Source: Oscarella lobularis (Eukaryota > Porifera > Homoscleromorpha > Homosclerophorida > Oscarellidae). From it: 64,000 bases of DNA. The notes under the pieces were generated by a model. The model was given only the letters and a program-made list of their open reading frames with translations. It was not told the DNA's origin and did no database searches. The DNA is taken from the NCBI RefSeq assembly GCF_947507565.1, contig NC_089183.1, positions 3,038,001 through 3,102,000 of the forward strand. Direction: 5' to 3'. Positions 12,801 to 22,395 of the stretch are shown here, one piece after another. A program made the translations under genes and the position numbers. Numbering within the stretch: position 1 is the stretch's first letter; every line of letters begins with the position of its first letter.

Positions 12801-13193
12801 CCTTTGTCTACTGCAGTTGGGATCTTTCAAAAATTTCTTGAAGGAACTAAACGCTTGGGGCATATACAAGCTGGTTGGTGTCAAATTGGTATTGAATACA
12901 AGTGCATATTGAACCAGTGCAACGAATTTGAGAACCCTTCTACCATGCCCATCACTCATTCAGCCAGATCCTATATGGTTAACCAATTAGCCACAACAAC
13001 TACTTCAAGTGCTAGGTATCGCAACGGAGAGAAAATATTGGAGGCGAAAAACTACCATGACAATTTAGCCATAACGTCGACTCAGGGTGCTATGGCTAAC
13101 AATTACTTAACGTCTACTTTGAGTGGAAGTGCTACGGCAGTACAAACTAATCTTTTCTGGGGATTTTTCTTAATTCTTTTGGTCACATACTGA
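9818..13193 (+). CDS. Multi-Ig protein with probable GPI anchor (gene C)
   Basis: Five exons join in phase: 9818-9863, 10170-10400, 10465-11025, 11656-11958 and 12211-13193, giving 707 residues. All introns are phase 1, typical of shuffled Ig exons. Exon 1 is a signal peptide (MEKFFLFAAMAYLSQ). Exon 2 is one Ig domain (ALLFCKEKNFTKW...NAGVYRCR). Exon 3 holds two (AKLSCHF...VQWHF...DAGKYKC, and VTLVCHAIGLPPPTFTW...SGTYVCIA). Exon 4 is a divergent Ig-like domain. The final exon encodes about 300 residues without a recognised domain, then a Ser/Thr-rich stretch. It ends in small residues (STLSGSATA) followed by a hydrophobic terminus (LFWGFFLILLVTY). That ending is the pattern of a GPI-attachment signal. 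Intron 1 contains a CTAC microsatellite. Likely a cell-surface recognition or adhesion protein. Confidence 0.8.
11101..11194. repeat. 16-bp perfect inverted repeat in an intron of gene C
   Basis: TCAATCAAAGACCAGT at 11101-11116 is complementary to ACTGGTCTTTGATTGA at 11179-11194. It sits in the longest intron of gene C (11026-11655), which is about ten times the usual intron size here, consistent with a small inserted element. Confidence 0.7.
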
Positions 13194-14082
13194 AATCAGT
13201 GCCTGTCTTGTTTTTTCGTGCTTCGTTTTAGCTATTGGCTTTTACTATTTCTAAAATTTTCATTACGTGTAAGGTTTAGGGTTGGAAAATCAATTCGCCA
13301 ACACATTTTTGTGAGTAGCAGCTAGACATAATATCTGGATTCACATAATTTGGCTCGCACGCCCAAACTCATCCGGTTGACAAAGCAGTACAATGTAACG
13401 TCGCATTGTCTTATTGCAGCGTGCCAATGACCAAAATTCAGCTGAGAGCCACGGTTGTAGATGCAGCGCCGTCCAATTCAAACATTAGGCTCACAAACTG
13501 CGAGTCCGTTTAAGTGCTATGCATAGATTCAGTAGGTCGGTATAAACAGGAGATAATTATATCCCTGGTTGTACTGTACACGTGCATAGGGAACATATGT
13601 CAATTCAGTCAGCCGGGCCTTAATTAATTAACAGCGGTAAGAATGCTCCACAAGAAAGCCAGTATTTTTTCAAGTGCGAAAAGGGTAGTGCAGAAACGGT
13701 CGAAGATCCTTTGCAAAATTTCTTGCAAGGCAGAGGAAGAAACGCACTATGCTTCGATGGATCACGGATACTATCCACGGATACTCTAGTATCCGTGGAT
13801 GGATGGAGAAAACGCGAAGAGCTACCTAGGTAGGGAGACGACTCATCGCTTGCAAATTTATCAGCAGACGCTATCGAGAGGTGCGCCCTTTCCAAGTGGA
13901 CACGTCATCGAAAACGCGTGGAGGTGACACGTACGTATCCTATCGGGCGCTACTCAGAATCATCCGCGCTTACAATCCTTCCGAAGGCTATGCCGGCTTC
14001 CAGTACAGTAACTGTAGGATACGGGAGTCACAGCGGTTGTAGACGCGCCAGCCGCTCGAGTCACGCCGCCTCGCACTAGGTT
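13194..14082. other. Intergenic, one short hairpin
   Basis: No gene was found. A 12-bp perfect hairpin (ATCCACGGATAC at 13773-13784 paired with 13789-13800) is preceded by a partial direct copy of the same arm. An open frame on the minus strand at 13620-13895 shows no domain. Confidence 0.4.
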
Positions 14083-14430
14083 TCACCATAGATAGAAAAT
14101 AGAGATATCCTCCTTGGGAGATTCCTGACCTAAAAGAACGATTCCGTTTGTGGAAATTTGCGATGATGGTTTCACGTACTCGGTTGAACTGATGATTGTT
14201 CCTTCACCAGCGACGAAGTAGAGCGACGTTGGGGTAAGACATATACGGGTATTCCAAAATCCTAGCAAAGCATCCTGTAACCCGGCAGTTGGCCATGTGC
14301 CATCCGTTCCATCCGTTCCATCCGTTCCATCCAAACGTATTCTAATGCATTCTTCAAGAGATTCAAACTCGGAATCTATACGAGATTGAGTCGTAGTGGT
14401 TCGCTGCTCAATCTCCCTAGGACAGAACAC
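14083..14430 (-). pseudogene. Pentraxin/LamG-like fragment
   Basis: A minus-strand frame of 115 codons contains TRICLTPTSLYFVAGEGTI and, 20 residues on, STNGIVLLGQESPKED. These resemble the strand ending in a glycine-rich turn and the G-x-I-V-L-G-Q-E signature of pentraxin domains, where the following acidic residues help bind calcium. A threefold GTD repeat (from a CCATCCGTT 9-bp tandem repeat) interrupts the N-terminal half, and the frame stops right after the signature. No signal peptide or further exons could be joined, although a possible donor (GTGAAA) follows the last codons. Most likely a gene remnant; a real exon of an unresolved gene is possible. Confidence 0.35.
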
Positions 14431-14910
14431 TTTTCTACTACGTCACAGTACATCAAGCAAACGAAAAAAGGCTTAGGACGAGCAAGGCGCACGGAAGGCC
14501 ATCAATGAACAACGAGTTCTAATCGCCGGATTTTTCTACACTGAATTCCGTACGTAACGTCGCAGTTTTCTCTCTCTTCAGGTTCTAGCGCACTCCTTTC
14601 TCTGACTCGATCCCTTGAGATGTCTTCTCTGTACTTTAGTCAAAACATTGGAGACTCTTCGCCGCTTTGTGCGGGCAAAAATTGAGAAGCATGGATATGT
14701 CTTCAAGAACGATCGTAAGTCTCTCACCGTAGTAGAATTACAGATAAAATGTAGATCAACGATAACATGCCCGTCCTAAAAAAATTAGTTCACTAGAGTG
14801 CTGGAATGCACAGCGGCTACTAGTAAATGCACGCGGTAGATCACTAAACTAATGAGGTCGTGATAAATATTTTGTGGTGTGTGCTTCATGATGCAAGCTG
14901 TTGCGCCTAT
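14431..14910. other. Intergenic between pentraxin-like fragment and CARD-GTPase gene
   Basis: No coding sequence or repeat is recognised. It contains the 3' flank of the minus-strand GTPase gene, whose stop is at 14911. Confidence 0.4.
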
Positions 14911-17900
14911 CTAATAAGCTTCCTCTTCAAGCTTTTTTCGCAGTCTTTCAACGTCGTCTTCAGTAATGAGCCTTCGTTTATCCTCGTAGGCGTCAATCCA
15001 TTCTTGTGGAGTATCGTCAATCATGGGGTCATCAAAGATGGAATTTCTCAGATATATGAGAGCCCTCCTGCAATTGACCCATGCTTCTTTTATCTCTGGA
15101 CGCGGATGTGCAAAACTTGGATTGCTAGGAAATGGCAACCAGTCTGGATGTTCTTCTTTCAAGAAATCATCGAGATTGTTCCATCTCCTGTCACCCCGAA
15201 AAAGAGGACGTGACCGAACTTCTGGATCAAGACACATTGTAAAATCAACGTAGGTTCTTCCTCCTCTAGTCGTACCCCGTCGATTAAATGATGGAAACAC
15301 GTGGAATCTGTCTGACACTGTATGATTACCTGTGTGGTCACTTTCTCCTTCACATTTAACACCACAAAATGGACAGCAGTGAGGACAACCTCTGAGCTGG
15401 GTCAGCCACAGATGGCGTTTTTGATCAGCCAGGGTTCTTGGCATTTTCTCTGACTTCAGTAACAGAACAACCTCTTTTCGTATCTTCTCTAGCTCTTGAC
15501 TTAGCGTTGGACAAAAAACTTCAGCTCTACCAATATCGTAGTCAGGCAACTCCGGAAAAATACGTAGACAAATTTCACTTATGTCAGAAGACTGTTTTAG
15601 CCATTTCTGAAAGTCTGAAAGTTTGACTGCATGTTTTGGACTTTCCGGGCTTTTCCACCATTCCCTTTGAGTGACTTTCGTTTGCCAACTATGGCACGCT
15701 TGAACTAATTGAGCGTATACTTTTTCGACTTCCATAACGAGCTTCTTTCCCTCAACTGTTTCAACTTGAGCTCGCTCTGCCTTAAAGCTATTGGAGTACA
15801 TAGTGTACACAAACCTGTTAGCGTCCATGCAGTACATAACAACATTTTCAAAATTTCTTTGTCCAAAACTTTCATCGTAGGCGCGGTAAGCAGCGGCTTT
15901 GTGGTGTCCAAAATTTCGTTTTACAAACTCTTTAAGCTTTACCTTCATATCATCCAGTTTTGCCTCAATGAAAAGATTAATCCCTCTCTTGTATAGTTTT
16001 GCCAAGGCTTTAGCTTTATCCAGGCTAGTTTTATCCTTGGAGATCACAGCAAGAAAATAACGACGTTGGTCTTTTTTCTCTTCAAGCAATTTCATTTTTG
16101 CTCTTTCTTCGTTTCTCCTCTGGTGAGCAAGCAAAGAATCAACGGATTCGTTTACCAAAGTAATAACAAAGTCGGCCATAAACTGAGTAGTTAAAAATTT
16201 AAATCCTTTTGAGCTAAAAGTTAATTCTGCTTTTTCAGTTACTAACACAGCGTCGTCAATCGTCGCTTTTACGAGTTTGTGGCCGAAAGGTTGCGGGTTG
16301 GGTCCAGTCAAAGAAACGACAAGATTCCTAACAGTACTTTTAACTTCAAATTTAATGTTTTCAAGGTTGCCGTGGACAAAGTCTTCAGGTTCGGCGAAAA
16401 AAGACACCATCCTTGCTAAAAATCTGTTTTGTTTCTTTTCTGCAGATTCCTTAGAAGCATTCACGTATTTAGTCCAGTGCTGATCTTCAGAAAACAAACC
16501 GCTTTGTTTGGAAAACAGTGGCATGGTAACAAAGCTGAATCTTCCTCCGACTTTGTACTTTGTGCTTGCTGCTACTTGAGCAAAAAGTCTATAGACTTCT
16601 GCTCTTGTCTCATCCACTGACTTTTTAGCTCCGAGTCGGGCCATTGGTTTTGGTTCAAACTCTTCCCACTTCTTCTTAAACAAAGCTTCCGCTTCTTCCG
16701 TTGATATTCCTCGTTGAAATTGTGTACTTTTGAGGAGTTCTTCCGTCCTTTCCAAAAAGAATCTCGACGTAAGGGTTAAATGAAGCTCTTGCTTTCGCTG
16801 GTCCTCTTTCATCTTCCACTTTTCTCTCTGGAAATCATACTCGTGCCTTACGGGAACACTCAGCGAACTTTTGAATGAGGCTTTGAACTCTTGATACTGC
16901 TTTCCCGTTGTCATTTCATCAAACTCGTGTTGCAGACCCTTAATAGCGGAGTCCATGATTGCTTCCAGTTCTTGATTGAAATGTCTGCCTACACGATTAA
17001 TTACATCTTCACTTTCTGCTGTGTTTAATTCCTTAAGAAACTTTTCAAAAGAGAACCTGGCAAGCATCTTGAAGCCTTTGCTCTCATCATTAAGCTCTTT
17101 CTTAACAACCTCATTTGCAATGTCACCGAGTTCTTGTCTCAGACAAATTTCTTGAACAGTCTTGCAGTAAAGAAGAGAGTGACCAAACACCGTTACTGTT
17201 CTCCATACGTAACTAGCATGTGTATACCAGTCGGAAAGTGGACGAGAGGTGCTGCCGTTTTTGAGTGCTGTGTCGTACAGGCTTCCTTTCTCCAGCAGTT
17301 GAATGATTTTCTTGCGAAGTCGAAACGTCTCGCGAGAGAATTTCAGTGAAGGTATCTCTATCGATCTAGTGCCACAAGTAGTTTCTGAAAATGCTGAATG
17401 AAGTAAAAATAGCGAATCGCTTCCAATCTCAATTAGATCGTAAACGTCTTTTGACGACGTGCTGACCGCCTTCTGTATGGCTTCCTGCATCTTCAAGAGA
17501 GCCGTTTGATGGACTGTTACATTTCTACATTCCCTTTGATCTCGAAGAACAAACGCGACGTTTGGTTTAATTTTTGCAACTTTGAGCGTGTCCATAGCGT
17601 ACAGACAGACTTGAAGTAGGTCATTCAGTTCGGACGAAATTTCGCCTTTATGATTGATTATCACGAGGTCGGAGCATGCTAAGGCGAGAAGAGTAATTTG
17701 TCCGTCAAAGACTCGTCCACCTCCTTCGATAGAAAGACCTTCGGAATCCAATACTAGTAGGCTTTTGTTTGTAGACAATTTCAAATACGACGCAAAGAGT
17801 CCTTTGGTGCACTTGCCAGCTGCGGTGGAAAATCCACAACCAAACAAAGAATTAAGTAGAGTGGATTTCCCCGAGCTTTGTTCTCCGATGACAGAAACAA

Positions 17901-20900
17901 CAAACAAGTCTTTTTCTTCTTTTGAGCTCTCTTGGCGGTCAATCTCGCTGAGAATATCTCTCATGAATTGACCTGCCATTTGCAGAGGCTGGCCTTGCAA
18001 AAGCTGCATTGCAAATCCCTGCTTTAGATAGTCCAAATATGCCTTTATTACATTCGCTGGAGCTAACGCGCAACCCGACGTCAACTGGTTTGACTTGTTC
18101 TTTACTTTCAGATTGTATAGATGCATTATTTCTGACCAGAAACTGTCAACAGAAGCGTCGATCTCATCAATAGCAGAACTGTTCTGTCGATACTCTTCTT
18201 CTGCTTGCAATTTTCGATCTGCTTCTCTAGATGTCTGCTTCCACCTCAGCTGATTTATTTCATCATGAAGCATTTGGCGTTTTTTGTAAAGACTGCCGAA
18301 GTGCCTAGATTTCCATTTTTCCAAATAGTACTGGAACTCGGCAAAGTCTTTCGCGTCTTTTCTTTTTATCAAGTTGGCAAACAATTTCAGCGGCTCAGCG
18401 ACATCAGCACTTTGAATTCTTTTCATTTTAAGTCGCTTTCTCTCCTCTTTGCATTCCCTAATATCAATTTCATGTTTTGGTTTGTTCTCCAAAAACCTTT
18501 CCATAATTTCTTTTTCAGCGACGTGAGTTTCAGCAATTTTTCTTTTTATTGTTGTAATAGGAAACAGTTTGCTAAAGAGGCATTTCTTTTTTTCGTACGT
18601 GTTTTCAAGCGCCCTAAAAAGCGCTTCTCCAAGACTTGTTCTTAAACGTAGAGGAGGCGGAGTAAGACGATGATGCTTGGTATGATAGAGCTCAGCCAAA
18701 TAGTCAGACGGAGGACATCTTAGCTTTCCCGCTCGCAGTTCTTTCTCTTGAGGTGCATTAAAAAATTTCCCAAGTCTTCCTGTAACAGTCATGATGACGC
18801 TGTCCAATCGAGATCCTCTCTGCAATTTCAAGTTCCTGACGAGAATTGAAAGTACTTCTCTTCCTGAAGGAAATGCTTTACGAAATTCGGCTTCCGCTTC
18901 TACACGTAACTTTTCATCTTCTGTGTCACGTAGAAGAACGACAAGAACAGCAGGTGTTGATCTCAGCTGCTCCTCCAGAATATATCTGACTGCGCTGGAC
19001 TTTCGCGACTTGAGATCTTTAACGTCATCTTCGGAAACGTGCAGAAGAATTAGATACGAGACTGAAGCTAAAGTCGCAACGACGTCGGCAAAGTTTGAAT
19101 CTGCGCTCCACCCATGAATGTCAGCGTAGTTAAAATCTCCTTTTCCTTCTTTCTCAAGTATTAGATCGATGGAAGGAGTGTGGGTTGGACCGTCGTCATC
19201 GTCTAAGAAATCTGTGTAAATGGACGACGACAGCTTTGCAATCAGTTCTTTGAGAAGAAACGTTTTGCCTAATCCTACAGTGTTATAAGTGCCACACGAC
19301 ATAACCAAGGGACTCGAGGAGCCTGGCAATACCGAGCCCAAGGCACCAAAGTTAGCGATGCACGTTGACTGTTGAGTTGCTTGCTTCATGACATAGCAGA
19401 GAGGCAGAGGATACCCAATGCTGTCGAGAGATTTCATTACAAATCGTTTTGTGTCGTCGGGAACAGTTTCAAGCAAAGCAATGGCAACATCTTTGGCCAT
19501 TAATTTTAAATCGAAAACCATTTCTGGTACATCGCTGCCACTAGGCATGTCAAGGTATTTCAAGAAAAGTTCTGTAAATGTGCTCAGATATTCTCGACGT
19601 ATAAGCATATCAAATAGAAATGGTAGCAAAGATGCTATCAGTCCTAGGCCTTTGTCCTTGTTGTCTTTAACGGCTTTCTGAAGTCTTTCTTCTGTATATC
19701 GTCCAATGACAACATATCCTTCAAAAAACTCTTCGTTTTCATCGTCAAGTAAATTCTCAAGATTCACAACAGCAAGTGATTGGATGGCACTCGGCGGGAG
19801 ACGTTTTCCTACCATAAAGGAGTAAAACGCTTCCTTTGACGCCGTATCGCCTTCCAGTTGCTTCCAATGTTCTACAGGAGAACGCAAATCAGGTTTCGCT
19901 CTAGTTGAGTAAAATTCTTTCTTTAAAACTTCATAGACAAAGAAACGTTACCAAGCATGCTCATTCTAGTCTTCTAGTCTACTTTGCAAGGTTCTTACCT
20001 TCTGCCTCAGATTTAGAGTCCGGCTGGTTTTCTTCAAGAGCAATAGTTAATTTGTCCCGAGGAGAAGAAGGGAAAAGATTTTGATACGCGTGATTTTTGC
20101 GTTTGTCTGTTTTGTGAACAAACTGTGCACAATCTCCACAGTAGTACTGGTGAACTGTACATTCAGTGCAAACAAACTCTGCGTTCTTTTTCCTTTCCCT
20201 TAGATCGCACAGTTGGCAAAGGCGTTCATCGTCGTTTCGATGCCTCTTTGTATCGTCACCCGGTAGCAAACTATCTTTGATTCCGTGGCTCTCTTGTTGC
20301 CTTACTGTGGGCAAAACCATGGCGACAGGCTTTGCTCCTTTAGCTGCTGCTCCTGGCAAGCACTTTCTACTAAATACAGATACTGATACATAAGGGAAGT
20401 CGCCAAAACTAATCTTGGCCAACTTATCTACGTCAATCAAAAATTTGAGAGGCTCGGCATTCTGCCCAAGATAAACTAGCATATTGATAAAGCCTTGACC
20501 AGGAATGAGTATTATTAACGTAACAGAGCCTTCAGTGACGCCAATTTCCAAATCAGATTCCTTCAAATCCATGATTCTGCGTAGGTGTGCTTTAATTGTT
20601 TCGTGGTCAGTTTCAAAGCTTGCAGAATTTCTATCCGGAAACAGTATTCTGATTTTCGGTTTAGTGTCAATTGAAAAAATCTGCTGTTTTCTTATTAGTT
20701 CAGTAGGAAATATGACATCGAGTTCAAATCTTTTTCCCGAATACGCATTTTCCAGGTAGTGCAGTACAACTGCTCTGAGCGTAGCTTCATGTAACGTGAA
20801 CGCATCCCTCAAATACCTAACAACTTCAACAACAATTACTTCACGGCGGGCTTGACGGGATTCGTCGACGCCTTCTGGGAAATTCGTTCGGCTCGAGAGC

Positions 20901-21361
20901 GTCGGTGCTCGCGGAAGGGTTCCAGGCGGAGGGAAACGCCGAATGTGAGGAAGTGGCGGCAAAGCTGTTGCAGACGAACTAAGCGTAGTCTGACGCCGGT
21001 CGCTTCCGCCGGCGTCTGTGCCAAAGCCTTCGGTGTTTCGCCGGCGTCTAGTAGGGGGCGTGTCTCGTCTCTCCAGAAGCTGGCGCCGGACATCGCCGCC
21101 GCCGTCTACAGTGCCTAGTACAGTCCAGAAGTTATCAAAACTCGGACGAGGTTTCTTTCTAAGGATTCGGAGAAGAGCGCGAGCCACTTCGTCGTTTGCT
21201 GCCTTTTCTCTGCGTAGGCTGTCGAGTTCATCGTACTGATCATACGTTAGTAAACGCTTGGAGAGAAGACAATCCAGAAGACGGCCTCCTATCACGCCGG
21301 CCAGAAGGGGTACGGCGTTCTGCCAGACAGGAATGAGACTATCCCAGTTGGGATCTGCCAT
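14911..21361 (-). CDS. CARD / B-box-like zinc finger / very large inducible GTPase fusion protein
   Basis: Two exons, 21361-19999 and 19898-14911, with a 100-bp intron. The phase-1 donor (GAAG|GTAAGA) joins the acceptor ...CTAGAG|CG to give 2116 residues. The N-terminal about 95 residues form a CARD (GGRLLDCL...LLRILRKKPRPSFDNFW). After a disordered linker comes an unidentified alpha/beta region, then a B-box-like zinc finger (CQLCD...CTECTVHQYYCGDC...H) near residue 400. The long exon is GVIN/VLIG (URGCP-like). It has a degenerate first G domain (GTYNTVGLGKT, DIHG) near residues 657-715. The main G domain has P-loop GEQSSGKST near 1126, DSEG near 1172, then RDQRE. Long helices follow, then the family's C-terminal cysteine module (CPHCCPFCGVKC). 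Known relatives are interferon-inducible in vertebrates; a role here in cytoplasmic immune signalling through CARD assembly is inference. Confidence 0.88.
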
Positions 21362-21816
21362 TGAGAACTGCGCACGCAGAGACTAACCTAATTTACGGTC
21401 AATTTATGAGCTCGTGGGCCTCGTGGGCAGTGGCGGATGGAGGAGAAGGGGTGGCGCGCTAAAACACAACTCTTCAACGAAAACTTTTAGTTTCTGGCGT
21501 TTTTCGTACTGTACTGTATGCCTTTCCTTTCACTTGGAGAAGATCATCATCCAGGGTCCAGCAGTAGGTTGATTGATGTGCTTGAGAGTAAAATTGAAAT
21601 ACATTGCTAATAAACTGTGGAGATTAAGGTAGCCCAGGCTATATCGCCTTGGCAGCCTAATATGCAATAAAAATTGGCCACTTTCAGTGCCAAAAAATTT
21701 TTGCCCAAACGATTCCTTGGAATTGCTAAAACGTATACATCACTTTTATTGAATAAGATGCTGAGAGACAAAGAAAAAAAACAAAAAAAGAGACGGCAAC
21801 ACAATAAAGAACGTCC
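21362..21816. other. Intergenic between myotrophin 3' end and CARD-GTPase start
   Basis: Promoter-side region of the CARD-GTPase gene and 3' flank of the myotrophin gene; both are on the minus strand. An A-rich tract lies at about 21771-21790. No gene or repeat was identified. Confidence 0.4.
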
Positions 21817-22326
21817 TCACTTCAACGCCTCCCGCACTTCGTCCGTCTCCGCACAATCAATATACGAATCACCGCTTGGCGCCTTTCCGTCCTTCTTTGC
21901 TCCCTAAACAACAACAAAAAATCATTAAACATCCTGACGTCATAAAAGCGTTTGCATACAAGTTTAATCAAAAGCTTGACACAGTCAGCGTGCCCCTCAT
22001 AGATAGCCGACAAGAGAGGAGTTATACCGTGTTTATCAGGAACCTACAATCGAATTTAAATTTTTTCAATAAAAGGGCCCCTCCCCCACTCGCTTACGTT
22101 CACATTCGCTCCTTTCTCCGCCAAATAACTAATAACGTCCGCTTGGCCGTAGTCAGCGGCGAAATGAATAGCCATGCGACCGTTGAGAAGCTCCTTATTG
22201 AGATCGTTCTAGAAAAAAATGCCTCGCGCTTCGATTTAGCGTCTCGATTCCACCGACCTTAGGCGCGAGCGCCTTCACACGATCCATCTCCCCGTTCTTG
22301 ATCGCCCAGACGAAGTCGTTAGCCAT
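21817..22326 (-). CDS. MTPN: Myotrophin-like small ankyrin-repeat protein
   Basis: Four minus-strand exons (22326-22258, 22208-22098, 22043-21960, 21903-21817) join in phase to encode 116 residues, against 118 in vertebrate myotrophin. The order matches that family closely. It begins [20 protein letters not shown]. An ankyrin repeat follows ([18 protein letters not shown]), then LAEKGANVN, then [19 protein letters not shown], and it ends [16 protein letters not shown]. In vertebrates myotrophin (V-1) binds actin capping protein and restrains it, favouring filament growth. The identity rests on length, repeat order and several characteristic phrases. Introns are 49-56 bp. The start codon lies 69 bp from that of the divergent dihydroxy-acid dehydratase gene. 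Confidence 0.9.
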
Positions 22327-22395
22327 AGAAACAACGCGACGAAAGCAAAGAAAGAAAAGTGTCGAGGTTTCGAGAGTTCCCGTAGGTGAGTTCGC
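22327..22395. promoter_or_regulatory. Compact head-to-head promoter
   Basis: Only 69 bp separate the ATG of the myotrophin gene (minus) from the proposed ATG of the dehydratase gene (plus). Both transcripts must start here or within the opposite gene's first exon. No TATA box is obvious. Co-regulation is inference. Confidence 0.5.

Noticed and set aside
19887-19889. Independent start for the large GTPase frame
   Set aside because: The codon is TTG, not ATG, and a splice acceptor at 19899 joins it in phase to the CARD exon.
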